Origin: CAZOWW01 sp964583765 | Lineage (GTDB): Bacteria > Actinomycetota > Actinomycetes > Actinomycetales > Kineosporiaceae | Direction: 5' to 3' | Length of the DNA stretch: 17,979 nucleotides | NCBI GenBank assembly: GCA_964583765.1 | Contig: CAZOWW010000116.1 | Coordinates: 1-17,979, forward strand | Part shown: positions 8,404-16,431 of the stretch, piece after piece | Numbering within the stretch: the first letter of the stretch is position 1 | Layout: the number at the start of each line of letters is the position of its first letter | Translations under genes and position numbers: made by a program | The notes under the pieces: model-generated | What the model was told of the DNA's origin: nothing | The model's database searches: none | The model's input: only the letters and a program-made list of their open reading frames with translations

Positions 8404-8656
8404 GGACGGCCGGACCCGGCATGTTCGGCATTCCTGCTGGTTGATCCAGGGTTCCGGAGAGGTGAGGTGTCTCGTGGTGACTACGGTGAGTGGTCAGATG
8501 GGTGTGGCCGCCACCGATATCGGTGTGGTCGTGCCGGTACGGGACGCCCTGTCCCGCACGGTGCCGGCGCAGCCGGCGGTCCGGGACACGACGCGTGGGC
8601 GGCACGGTGCCGACAGGTCCGGAGCCGCCGCGGAGCGCGGGAGGAGAGGACGGAGA

Positions 8657-9223
8657 GTGACCGGAGTACACCGGGCGGACCGGCCGGGCGAGGGCAGGTC
8701 GCCTGTGGGCGAGTCCGCGTTGCTGGTCCCGACCGCTGAGGCCATGCGGCAGCTCGGGCGCTCGATCGGCCGGCTGCTGCGGGCCGGGGACGTCGTCCTG
8801 CTGTCCGGCGATCTCGGCGCCGGCAAGACCACCCTCGCGCAGGGCATCGGAGCCGCGCTGGACGTGGTGGACGAGGTGACCAGCCCGACCTTCGTCATCG
8901 CCCGGATCCACGCGAGCACCGAACCGGGGCTGTCCCTCGTGCACGTGGACGCCTACCGGCTCGGGCGGCTGGCCGAGGTCGACGACCTCGACCTGGACGC
9001 CGATCTGGACGAGTCGGTCACCGTGGTCGAGTGGGGTGAGGGGCTGGTCGAGCACCTGGCCTCGGACCGGCTGGAGGTCCGCATCCGCCGCCCCCGCGGG
9101 GACCGGGCGGGATCGGTGAACCCCGACGACCTGAGCATCGTGGGGGACGAGCCGCGCACGGTGTCCGTGTTGGCATACGGTGAGCGCTGGGTCGGGGTCA
9201 CACTGCCGGCCCCGGCGAGCTGA
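8657..9223 (+). CDS. tsaE: tRNA t6A biosynthesis ATPase TsaE
   Basis: P-loop ATPase that supports the TsaB-TsaD complex in making N6-threonylcarbamoyladenosine at position 37 of ANN-decoding tRNAs. The product is 188 aa with this start. Signatures are the Walker A GDLGAGKT (51-58, Lys57), TSPTF (75-79), HVDAYRL (96-102, Asp98) and VVEWGEGL (123-130). The GTG start is preceded by the purine-rich GAGGAGAGGA (8641-8650). Family members are usually 150-170 aa, so residues 1-18 may already be surplus. The frame stays open upstream to 8372, and a GTG pair at 8474 has its own GAGG (8464-8467). That start would give 249 aa with a Ser/Arg-rich N-terminal extension. tsaB follows after 60 bases. Confidence 0.93.
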   Translation: MTGVHRADRPGEGRSPVGESALLVPTAEAMRQLGRSIGRLLRAGDVVLLSGDLGAGKTTLAQGIGAALDVVDEVTSPTFVIARIHASTEPGLSLVHVDAYRLGRLAEVDDLDLDADLDESVTVVEWGEGLVEHLASDRLEVRIRRPRGDRAGSVNPDDLSIVGDEPRTVSVLAYGERWVGVTLPAPAS

Positions 9224-9283
9224 GCTGACCCCCGGGGTTCGCCGGCCTACCGGACCGACCGGACCGACCAGGAGGGTGCGCAC

Positions 9284-9976
9284 GTGGCGGTAGTCGCCCT
9301 GGACACCTCCAGCGCCGTGGTGTCGGTGGCGGTGCACGACGGGCGCGTGGTGCGTGCCAGGCGTGCCCTGCCCCCTGGACGCCGGCATGCGGAGCTGCTC
9401 ATGCCGGCCCTGACCGGAGCGCTCGCGGAGGCCGGTCTGGACTGGGCCGAGGTGGAAGCGATCGGCGTGGGAGTGGGGCCGGGACCCTTCACCGGCCTGC
9501 GGGTGGGACTGGTGACCGCCCGGGTGCTCGGCCATGTCCTCGAGATACCGGTGCTCGGGGTGTGTTCCCTGGATGTGGTGGCCGCCGCGGCGGTCGCGGG
9601 CGACGGGCTCGAGGTGTCGGGGTTCCCTGAGGCGTCCGAGTTCCTGGTGGCCCTCGACGCCCTGCGCCGGGAGGTCCACTGGGCGCGTTACCGGGTCGTG
9701 GGGGATCGGGCGGTGCGGGTGAGCGGACCCGCGGTCGACCGGCCCGCAGACGTGCCCCGGGACGGTCTTCCCGTGGTGGGTCGCGGCAGCGCGCTCTACC
9801 CGGAGCCGCTCGGGCCGGCATGCGGACCGTGGGAGCCCGATGCCGCGCGGCTGGCCGTGCTGGTGGTCGAGGCCCGGCGCCGGGGCGAGCGCCTGCTGCC
9901 CCCGGAGCCGCTGTACCTGCGGCGTCCGGACGCGGTGGAGCCGGCCGCGGCCAAGAGCGTGCTCACCGGGTCGTGA
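9284..9976 (+). CDS. tsaB: tRNA t6A biosynthesis protein TsaB
   Basis: Inactive ASKHA-fold paralogue of TsaD that dimerises with it and organises the t6A-forming complex. The product is 230 aa, typical of the family. The N-terminal ALDTSSAVVSVAVHDG, the RRHAELLMP segment (33-41) and the diagnostic GVGPGPFTGLRVG (63-75) identify it. It lacks the metal-binding His pair of TsaD, as expected. The GTG start has GGAGG at 9271-9275 with eight bases of spacing. A tandem CCGGACCGA pair sits just upstream. The stop overlaps the rimI GTG (GTGA), so rimI is likely translated by coupling. The gene has tsaE upstream and rimI and tsaD downstream. Confidence 0.95.
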   Translation: MAVVALDTSSAVVSVAVHDGRVVRARRALPPGRRHAELLMPALTGALAEAGLDWAEVEAIGVGVGPGPFTGLRVGLVTARVLGHVLEIPVLGVCSLDVVAAAAVAGDGLEVSGFPEASEFLVALDALRREVHWARYRVVGDRAVRVSGPAVDRPADVPRDGLPVVGRGSALYPEPLGPACGPWEPDAARLAVLVVEARRRGERLLPPEPLYLRRPDAVEPAAAKSVLTGS

Positions 9977-10566
9977 GCGCGCCGGCCCTGCGGGAGGAGC
10001 CCGAGGCCCGGCGAGGGGGATCCGGGCGTGAGGAAGCCGGCGCAGGCGGCGAGGACTCCGGCCCTGCGGACGAGGAAACGAGCGTTGCGGCGGAGATCCG
10101 GCTGCGGGACCTGCGCTGGTGGGATGTCGCCGACCTCGTCCCGCTGGAGCACGCGCTGTTCCCCGGAGCGGCCTGGTCCCCGGAACTCTTCTGGTCGGAG
10201 CTCGCGCATCCCGAGAGCCGCCGGTACCTGGTGGCCGAGGACGCCGCCGGGCAGTTGCTGGGCTACGCCGGGCTGCTCGTGGCCCTGCCTGACGCCGAGG
10301 TGCAGACCATCGGCGTGGCCCCCGTAGCCCGGGGCCGGGGACTGGGCGGCCGGCTGCTGCGGGCGCTCCTGGCGGAGGCGGTCCGGCGCGGTGCCACGAG
10401 CATGCTCCTGGAGGTCCGGGCGGACAACGAGCCGGCGATCGCGCTGTACCGGCGGCACGGGTTCGAGCGGATCTCGGTGCGCCGGCGGTACTACCAGCCC
10501 GACGGGATGGACGCCTGGATCATGCGGTTGCGCCCGATCCGGGTCGCGGGAACGCCGGACGCCTGA
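9973..10566 (+). CDS. rimI: GNAT N-acetyltransferase, RimI type
   Basis: Acetyl-CoA-dependent N-alpha-acetyltransferase. RimI acetylates the N-terminal Ala of ribosomal protein S18 in enterobacteria and may act more widely in actinobacteria. The product is 197 aa. The GNAT domain occupies about 41-188: EIRLRDLRWWDVADL, motif A QTIGVAPVARGRGLGGRLL (111-129) with the CoA pyrophosphate loop, EVRADNEPAIALYRRHGF with Asn152 and probable acid Tyr159, and the RimI-type RRRYYQPDGMDAWIM. Residues 1-40 are rich in Glu, Gly and Arg and have no GNAT match, so they are probably disordered. The GTG start was chosen because it overlaps the tsaB stop. No later ATG/GTG precedes the domain in this frame. Placement between tsaB and tsaD is classical. 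Confidence 0.93.
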   Translation: MSAPALREEPEARRGGSGREEAGAGGEDSGPADEETSVAAEIRLRDLRWWDVADLVPLEHALFPGAAWSPELFWSELAHPESRRYLVAEDAAGQLLGYAGLLVALPDAEVQTIGVAPVARGRGLGGRLLRALLAEAVRRGATSMLLEVRADNEPAIALYRRHGFERISVRRRYYQPDGMDAWIMRLRPIRVAGTPDA

Positions 10567-10683
10567 ACATCGCCGTCGGCCGGCCTGGCCGTTGCGGATG
10601 GTCGGTGCCGACCGCCACCGTCGGTCGATGCCCGGTCGCCGTTACCGCCTGGGTCAGATCGCCGTCACCGCCCGGTGCCGAGC

Positions 10684-10701
10684 GCCCTGGGCAGCCAGGG
10701 C
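10684..10701. terminator. Short GC hairpin between rimI and tsaD
   Basis: GCCCTGG (10684-10690) pairs perfectly with CCAGGGC (10695-10701) around a four-base loop. It lies after the rimI stop and just upstream of the tsaD -10 element. There is no T-tract. It may weakly end the rimI transcript or be incidental. Confidence 0.3.
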
Positions 10702-10719
10702 CTGACCGCCCGCGCCCGG

Positions 10720-10725
10720 TAACCT
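10720..10725 (+). promoter_or_regulatory. -10 element of a leaderless tsaD promoter
   Basis: TAACCT matches TANNNT and is separated from the tsaD ATG (10732) by six bases with no Shine-Dalgarno, so a leaderless transcript is likely. This would make tsaD transcription partly independent of tsaB-rimI. Confidence 0.5.
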
Positions 10726-10731
10726 GCCGGA

Positions 10732-11778
<1,047 letters not shown>

Positions 11779-11840
11779 GACCTGGGGGACCTCACCATCG
11801 TCCGGGCTCACCAGCACGCGGCCGGGCTGGGGTCCTGCCG

Positions 11841-11889
11841 GGGATCCCGGACCAGGGCCTGACCCTGCCCGGCCCTGGTCCGGATTCCC
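11841..11889. terminator. Bidirectional terminator between tsaD and the methyltransferase gene
   Basis: A perfect 13-bp stem, CCGGACCAGGGCC (11847-11859) with GGCCCTGGTCCGG (11871-11883), closes an 11-base loop. After a 2x2 mismatch the stem extends four more pairs outward. It fills the 116-base gap between two convergent genes, so it can serve both strands. No T-tract follows, which is usual in high-GC actinobacteria. Confidence 0.75.
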
Positions 11890-11894
11890 GGGGG

Positions 11895-13100
11895 CTACCG
11901 CAGCGGCCGGACGCTCAGCACGGACTGCCGGCCGGCGATCCGGGTGAGCACGATCGTCGCCTCGGCGTCCCCGGACAGGCGCAGTTGCTGGCGCAGCTGC
12001 TCGGGTTCGACCGCGGTGCCCCGCTTCTTGATCGTGATCCGTCCGACGTTGCGGTCACGCAACCAGGTGCGCAACGTCTTGAGCTGGAACCCGAACGAGT
12101 CCTCGACCGCGTAGGGGGTGGCCAGCGGCGTGCGCACGAGCTGGTCCGAGGTGATGTAGGCGATGGTCGGGTCGATGAGGTGCCCGCTGACCGTTGCGGC
12201 GACCTGGGCCACGAGACCGGATCGGATCACCGCACCGTCCGGCTCGTAGAGGTACGACCCGACCGGGCCGGTCGCCGCGGGACGGTCCGAGAGCGAGGCG
12301 TCGTCGGCGTCCACGATCTCCACCGGCCCCGGGCCGCCGTCCCCGCCCGGGATGACCAGGGCCGAGCGCCGCACCCCTTCGCGGGCGAGGAGCCCGAACC
12401 ACAGTGCGGCCTCGACCACGTCGCCGCCCACGGAGACCCACTGGGCCTCGACCCCCTCGGGCACGAGGTGGTGCGGGATGCCGGGCGCGGTCTTCATGCC
12501 CACGGCCGGCAGGCGCTCGGCGAGGGCGAGCACGAACTCCAGCGAGGGCGAGCCGTGCCGCGGATCGAACAGGCGCCGTCCCGAGGTGGTGCGCCGGGAC
12601 GGGTCGACGAAGGCTCCCTGCACCCCGCGCAGGTCGGTGGCGGTGGCGTCCTCGCACCGCACGTCGACGTCGGACCAGTGCCGCAGGTTCACCGTGGCGA
12701 CCGCGGCCGTGACCTCGTCCCGTTCGACGGCGAGCACCTCCCGGTCGAGCCCGGCCAGCGCCATGGAGTCGGCCCCGATGCCGCAGCCCAGGTCGGCCAC
12801 CCGGGTCAGGCCCGCACCGGCGAAACGCTGGGCGTGGCGGGCCGCGACCTGCAGCCGGGTGGCCTGTTCGAGACCCTGCGGGGTGAACAGCATGCTCGCG
12901 GCGAACGGTCCGAACTTGGCCGTCGCCGCGGCTCGCAGCCGGCTCTGGGTCAGGGCCGCGGAGACCAGGTGGGCGGCATGCCCCTCGGTCCGCAGGCGTT
13001 GGGCCCAGGCCATGGCCTGGGACTCGTCGTACGGCGGCAGGGACTCCAGCAGCGCCCAGCCGTCCCCGGTGAGCAGAGCCGCGATGCCGTCCACATCCAC
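11895..13100 (-). CDS. Class I SAM-dependent methyltransferase with THUMP-like C-terminal domain
   Basis: Predicted methyltransferase of 401 aa, substrate unknown. Residues about 1-95 are helical (GWALLESLPPYDESQAMAWA, then KFGPFAASMLFTPQGLEQAT). The Rossmann core has SAM motif I VADLGCGIGADSMALAG (101-117), LAVERDE with the acidic end of beta 2, and FVDPSRR (164-170), a DPxRR motif of this family. The C-terminal portion (about 275-401), with SYLYEPDGAVIRSGL, YITSD and KKRGTAVEPEQLR, fits the THUMP-like domain that accompanies such cores and suggests an RNA substrate. The GTG start has GAGGA seven bases upstream; a second GTG two codons later is possible. It diverges from groES and shares its regulatory region. 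A long open frame on the opposite strand is treated as a GC artefact. Confidence 0.85.
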   Translation of the reverse strand: MDVDGIAALLTGDGWALLESLPPYDESQAMAWAQRLRTEGHAAHLVSAALTQSRLRAAATAKFGPFAASMLFTPQGLEQATRLQVAARHAQRFAGAGLTRVADLGCGIGADSMALAGLDREVLAVERDEVTAAVATVNLRHWSDVDVRCEDATATDLRGVQGAFVDPSRRTTSGRRLFDPRHGSPSLEFVLALAERLPAVGMKTAPGIPHHLVPEGVEAQWVSVGGDVVEAALWFGLLAREGVRRSALVIPGGDGGPGPVEIVDADDASLSDRPAATGPVGSYLYEPDGAVIRSGLVAQVAATVSGHLIDPTIAYITSDQLVRTPLATPYAVEDSFGFQLKTLRTWLRDRNVGRITIKKRGTAVEPEQLRQQLRLSGDAEATIVLTRIAGRQSVLSVRPLR

Positions 13101-13274
13101 GGACAGATCCTCGCACGTCCGGCGGGAGTGAGGAGCCGCCCCGTGCGTGGGCGGGTGGCCGGGGTGGTGCCGGGGCGGCCGGGGCGGTGTGGCAGCGCGG
13201 GTCCGGGCGGGTGCCGCCGCGGGAGGCGGTCCGGGTACCCCTGGCGGGGGACCTGTCGGCCGAACGGCGCGTTG

Positions 13275-13301
13275 CTGGCACTCAAGTTGACCGAGTGCTA
13301 A
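13275..13301. promoter_or_regulatory. CIRCE operator 1 (HrcA site) upstream of groES
   Basis: CTGGCACTC (13275-13283), a nine-base spacer, and GAGTGCTAA (13293-13301). The right arm matches the CIRCE consensus GAGTGCTAA exactly and the left arm has two differences. The -35 hexamer lies in its spacer, so HrcA bound here would block RNA polymerase. Confidence 0.93.
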
Positions 13302-13316
13302 GTCTCCGCCTAGATT
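13287..13316 (+). promoter_or_regulatory. groESL promoter, principal sigma factor type
   Basis: TTGACC (13287-13292) and TAGATT (13311-13316) are separated by 18 bases, the best -35/-10 pair in the window. The start of transcription is expected near 13323, giving a leader of about 125 bases before groES. The pair is flanked and overlapped by two CIRCE elements, so it is repressed by HrcA and induced by heat or misfolding load. Confidence 0.8.
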
Positions 13317-13321
13317 CGCTG

Positions 13322-13348
13322 TTGGCACTCTCCCCATGAGTGTGCCAA
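13322..13348. promoter_or_regulatory. CIRCE operator 2 (HrcA site) at the groES transcription start
   Basis: TTGGCACTC (13322-13330), nine bases, then GTGTGCCAA (13340-13348). Eight of nine arm positions are complementary, with one T:T mismatch. It covers the predicted transcription start and so would also form a hairpin at the very 5' end of the mRNA. Confidence 0.87.
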
Positions 13349-13448
13349 CCGGAGACAGACCCGTCCGGCACCCGCGACGACGGTCGGCGTCCGCTCCATC
13401 CACAAGCCAGAACGCCAGCATCGACGTTCCCGAAGGGGAGGTCATCAC

Positions 13449-13748
13449 GTGTCGGTCTCCATCAAGCCGCTCGAGGACCGCATCGTCGTCAGGCCGCTCG
13501 ACGCGGAGCAGACGACAGCCTCCGGCCTGGTCATCCCGGACACCGCCAAGGAGAAGCCCCAGGAGGGCGAGGTCCTGGCCGTCGGCCCGGGCCGCTTCGA
13601 CGACGACGGCGAGAAGCGCATTCCGCTCGACGTCCAGGTCGGCGACACCGTTCTCTACAGCAAGTACGGCGGCACCGAGGTCAAGTACGCGGGCCAGGAG
13701 TACCTGATCCTGTCCGCCCGCGACGTCCTCGCGATCATCGAGAAGTGA
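13449..13748 (+). CDS. groES: Co-chaperonin GroES (Hsp10)
   Basis: Seven-membered lid of the GroEL folding chamber, cytoplasmic. The product is 99 aa, the normal length. It has IKPLEDRIVVRPLDAEQTT at the start, the flexible mobile loop that contacts GroEL (about residues 20-36, ASGLVIPDTAKEKP), the EGEVLAVGPG turn, and the closing DTVLYSKYGGTEVKYAGQEY and ILSARDVLAIIEK strands. The GTG start is preceded by GGGGAGG, ending nine bases before it. It is the first gene of a CIRCE-controlled bicistron, with groEL 144 bases downstream. A hairpin in that gap may set the GroES:GroEL ratio. Confidence 0.98.
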   Translation: MSVSIKPLEDRIVVRPLDAEQTTASGLVIPDTAKEKPQEGEVLAVGPGRFDDDGEKRIPLDVQVGDTVLYSKYGGTEVKYAGQEYLILSARDVLAIIEK

Positions 13749-13810
13749 TCCAGGCCGGGCGCCGCGGTCCTGCGATCGCGCCTGCTCGGTTCGACGTACC
13801 GCTCGCGACA

Positions 13811-13849
13811 CCGCCCCGACCGGCCGGCCCTGCCGGTCGATCGGGGCGG
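13811..13849 (+). terminator. Intercistronic hairpin between groES and groEL
   Basis: CCGCCCCGA (13811-13819) pairs with TCGGGGCGG (13841-13849). An inner CCGGC/GCCGG (13820-13824 with 13832-13836) closes a seven-base loop, leaving a four-base bulge on the 3' side. This is 14 bp of almost pure G-C stem. It ends 24 bases before the groEL Shine-Dalgarno. It could be a partial terminator, an RNase processing site or a 3' stabiliser of groES mRNA. Confidence 0.6.
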
Positions 13850-13892
13850 TTCGTCGTCGAGGCACCCTGATCTGGAGAGGGATCGCACAGCC

Positions 13893-15515
13893 ATGGCCAA
13901 GACCCTGGAGTTCGACGACTCCGCTCGCCGCGCGCTCGAGCGCGGCGTCGACGCGCTCGCCAACGCCGTCAAGGTGACGCTCGGTCCCAAGGGCCGCAAC
14001 GTCGTCATCGACAAGAAGTGGGGCGCGCCGACCATCACCAATGACGGCGTGACGATCGCCAAGGAGGTGGAGCTGACCGACCCCTACGAGAACCTGGGGG
14101 CTCAGCTCGCCAAGGAGGTCGCCACCAAGACGAACGACGTCGCGGGTGACGGCACCACCACCGCCACGGTGCTCGCCCAGGCCCTGGTCAAGGAGGGCCT
14201 GCGCAACGTGGCCGCCGGCGCCGCGCCCGCAAGCCTCAAGCGGGGCATCGACGCGGCCGTGCAGGCCGTGAACGACCGCCTGCTCGAGGTGGCCCGCGAT
14301 GTCGACGGCAAGGACGACATCGCGCACGTGGCCACGATCTCGGCGCAGGACCGTGCGATCGGTGACCTCATCGCCGAGGCCTTCGACAAGGTCGGCAAGG
14401 ACGGCGTCATCACTGTGGAGGAGTCCTCCACCACCGCCCTGGAGATCGACTTCACCGAGGGCATGCAGTTCGACAAGGGCTACATCTCGCCCTACTTCGT
14501 CACGGACGCGGACCGTCAGGAGGCCGTCCTCGAGGACGCCTACCTCCTGATCCACCAGAACAAGATCTCCTCGGTGCAGGAGCTCCTGCCTCTGCTGGAG
14601 AAGGTGCTGCAGGCCGGCAAGCCGCTGCTCATCGTGGCCGAGGACGTCGACGGCGAGGCGTTGTCCACCCTGGTCGTGAACAAGATCCGGGGTACCTTCA
14701 CCGCGGCCGCGGTCAAGGCGCCGGGCTTCGGCGACCGCCGCAAGGCGATCCTGCAGGACCTCGCGGTGCTCACGGGCGCCCAGGTGGTCTCGCCCGAGGT
14801 CGGCCTCAAGCTCGACCAGGTCGGTCTCGAGGTGCTCGGTCAGGCCCGTCGCGTGGTGATCACCAAGGACAACACCACGATCGTGCAGGGCGCGGGCTCG
14901 GAGGAGGAGGTCGCGGGGCGGGTCGCTCAGATCCGTGCCGAGATCGAGCGCTCCGACTCCGACTGGGACCGCGAGAAGCTGCAGGAGCGGTTGGCCAAGC
15001 TGGCCGGCGGCGTCTCAGTGATCAAGGTTGGCGCCCACACCGAGGTGGAGCTCAAGGAGAAGAAGCACCGCATCGAGGACGCCGTCTCGGCCACCCGCGC
15101 CGCGATCGAGGAGGGCATCGTGGCCGGCGGTGGCACCGCACTGGTGCACGCGGCCTCCGTCCTGGACGGGGACCTCGGCCTGAGCGGTGACGAGAAGACG
15201 GGCGTCGCCATCGTGCGCCGGGCCACGGCCGAGCCGCTGCGCTGGATCGCCGAGAACGCAGGCCTCGAGGGCTACGTCGTGGTCGACAAGGTCCAGCAGC
15301 TTCCCGTGGGCCAGGGGCTGGACGCCGCTGTCGGCGACTACACCGACCTCATCGCGCGTGGCGTCATCGACCCGGTCAAGGTCACGCGCTCCGCACTGCG
15401 CAACGCGGCCTCGATCGCCGCTCTGGTCCTCTCCACGGCCACCCTGGTGGTCGAGAAGAAGGAGGAGGAGCCCGCTCCGGCCGGTCACGGGCACGGTCAC
15501 GGGCACGGCCACTGA
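13893..15515 (+). CDS. groEL: Chaperonin GroEL (Hsp60), GroEL1-type with His-rich tail
   Basis: ATP-driven double-ring folding chamber that works with GroES. The product is 540 aa. It has the ATP-site motifs KVTLGPKGRNVVIDK (28-42) and DVAGDGTTTATVLAQALV, the apical-domain FDKGYISPYFVTD, and the equatorial VEEGIVAGGGTALVHA and NAASIAALVLSTATLV. Instead of a GGM-repeat tail it ends in Gly-His repeats (final nine residues alternate His and Gly). That is typical of the GroEL1 copy encoded beside groES in actinobacteria, and such genomes usually carry a second groEL elsewhere. The ATG has GGAGAGGG at 13874-13881. Two hairpins follow the gene. Regulation is through the upstream CIRCE pair. Confidence 0.98.
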   Translation: MAKTLEFDDSARRALERGVDALANAVKVTLGPKGRNVVIDKKWGAPTITNDGVTIAKEVELTDPYENLGAQLAKEVATKTNDVAGDGTTTATVLAQALVKEGLRNVAAGAAPASLKRGIDAAVQAVNDRLLEVARDVDGKDDIAHVATISAQDRAIGDLIAEAFDKVGKDGVITVEESSTTALEIDFTEGMQFDKGYISPYFVTDADRQEAVLEDAYLLIHQNKISSVQELLPLLEKVLQAGKPLLIVAEDVDGEALSTLVVNKIRGTFTAAAVKAPGFGDRRKAILQDLAVLTGAQVVSPEVGLKLDQVGLEVLGQARRVVITKDNTTIVQGAGSEEEVAGRVAQIRAEIERSDSDWDREKLQERLAKLAGGVSVIKVGAHTEVELKEKKHRIEDAVSATRAAIEEGIVAGGGTALVHAASVLDGDLGLSGDEKTGVAIVRRATAEPLRWIAENAGLEGYVVVDKVQQLPVGQGLDAAVGDYTDLIARGVIDPVKVTRSALRNAASIAALVLSTATLVVEKKEEEPAPAGHGHGHGHGH

Positions 15516-15532
15516 GCCTTCCCCGATTCCGT

Positions 15533-15571
15533 ACCGGGCGCCGGATCCCCGCAGGGGGACCGGCGCCCGGT
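15533..15571 (+). terminator. groEL terminator
   Basis: ACCGGGCGCCGG (15533-15544) pairs with CCGGCGCCCGGT (15560-15571). Five further pairs (TCCCC/GGGGA) lie inside after one bulged A, with a GCAG loop. The 17-bp stem begins 18 bases after the groEL stop. Only a short TCGTTC follows, so it is a strong hairpin without a full T-tract. Confidence 0.85.
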
Positions 15572-15704
15572 CGTTCCCGCCCACCGTCCGTGCCGTTCCT
15601 TCTCCGTTCAGCCTTTCCTGCGGGGTTTCTCCCCCTGTGCCCTTCCCGCCGCCCGCCCGGACCGATCCGGCCTGCGTGAGCCGTGCGCGTCCGGACACAC
15701 GAAA

Positions 15705-15730
15705 GGCCACCCACCGGTGGGTGGGTGGCC
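15705..15730 (-). terminator. whiB terminator
   Basis: GGCCACCCACC (15705-15715) and GGTGGGTGGCC (15720-15730) form a perfect 11-bp stem with a four-base loop. On the minus strand the stem is followed by TTTCG, so it suits the whiB transcript, which ends 115 bases upstream of it. It can also back up groEL termination. Bases 15572-15704 and 15731-15844 show nothing else. Confidence 0.75.
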
Positions 15731-15844
15731 CTCGTCGTCCGTCTCGCGTCCCCCGGTTGTCCCCCGGGATCCCGACGACCAGGTGTTCGCGCGGCGAGCC
15801 AGGTCCGCGACACCGGGCCGGGTGGCCCGCCATCGCGATGCAGC

Positions 15845-16147
15845 TCAACTCGCCGCGGCGATCCGACGCTCGCGCTGGCTCAGGTAGATGGCCTCGCGGT
15901 CGTCCTCGGTCAGACCGCCCCAGACCCCGTAGGGCTCCCGTACCTGCAGGGCGTGCCGGCGGCAGGAGTCGATCACTGGGCAGGTGCGGCAGATCGCCTG
16001 GGCTGCGGCGTCGCGATTGCGTCGGGCCGGTCCCCGTTCACCCTCGGGGTGGAAGAACAGGGTCGGATCGGCTGCACGGCACGAACCCTGCAACTGCCAC
16101 TCCCAGATGTCGGCCACCGGGCCAGGAAGCCTCGAGATCTCTGCCAT
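15845..16147 (-). CDS. whiB: WhiB-family iron-sulfur transcriptional regulator, WhiB3/WhiD type
   Basis: Small Fe-S protein that binds the principal sigma factor and tunes transcription in response to redox or NO, found in actinobacteria and their phages. The product is 100 aa. The four cluster-binding cysteines are Cys23, Cys53, Cys56 and Cys62 (the C-x29-C-x2-C-x5-C pattern), followed by the family turn EPYGVWGGLTEDDRE (71-85) and a basic C-terminal RERR for DNA contact. The start RLPGPVADIWEWQLQGSC and the FFHPEGERG motif closely resemble mycobacterial WhiB3 (RLPGP/ADIWNWQLQGLC type) and Streptomyces WhiD, and so does its place beside groEL1. The ATG is preceded by GGTGGG. An upstream in-frame GTG at 16300 exists but would add residues unlike any WhiB. 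It is convergent with groEL, with a long leader and a promoter near 16402-16431. Confidence 0.96.
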   Translation of the reverse strand: MAEISRLPGPVADIWEWQLQGSCRAADPTLFFHPEGERGPARRNRDAAAQAICRTCPVIDSCRRHALQVREPYGVWGGLTEDDREAIYLSQRERRIAAAS

Positions 16148-16401
16148 CACACCCACCACCCTCGTTATGCGCGGGATCGTCCGCCGGGTCCTACCCCCAC
16201 CCCGAGGATTCAGGCATGTTCTGCGCCCTGATCTTCCACCGGCCGCGCTGCCGGCTTCGTGCCTTGCGCGTTCCTGGTCCGCCGGATCGCGATCAACCAC
16301 CGTCCGTGCGAGAGTTTCGCTACGGGAACGGGGATGACCGGCTCGGATACCGGCGATCCACTACCGCTGCCAGGCTACTTCCTGGGGTGACCAACGTCCC
16401 G

Positions 16402-16431
16402 ACCCTAGCAATCACATTGCCAAGCGTTCAA
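16402..16431 (-). promoter_or_regulatory. Candidate whiB promoter
   Basis: Read on the minus strand, TTGAAC (16431-16426) and TAGGGT (16407-16402) are 18 bases apart, with an extended -10 TG one base before the -10. Transcription would start near 16395, leaving a leader of about 248 bases before whiB. The palindrome AAGTACTT (16430-16437) overlaps the -35, and a second CTTGAAC lies 25 bases further upstream, so a regulator site is likely here. Confidence 0.5.

Noticed and set aside
8421..8444. Seven-codon ORF starting ATG upstream of tsaE
   Set aside because: No ribosome-binding site and too short to judge; not supportable as a leader peptide.
13281..13301. Possible HspR (HAIR) site from ACTCAAG near the groES promoter
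   Set aside because: HAIR needs CTTGAGT-N7-ACTCAAG; only one half is seen, inside a clear CIRCE.
13101..14555. Minus-strand extension of the methyltransferase frame through groES and groEL
   Set aside because: It is antisense to two certain genes. The GTG at 13100 with a ribosome site is the sensible start.
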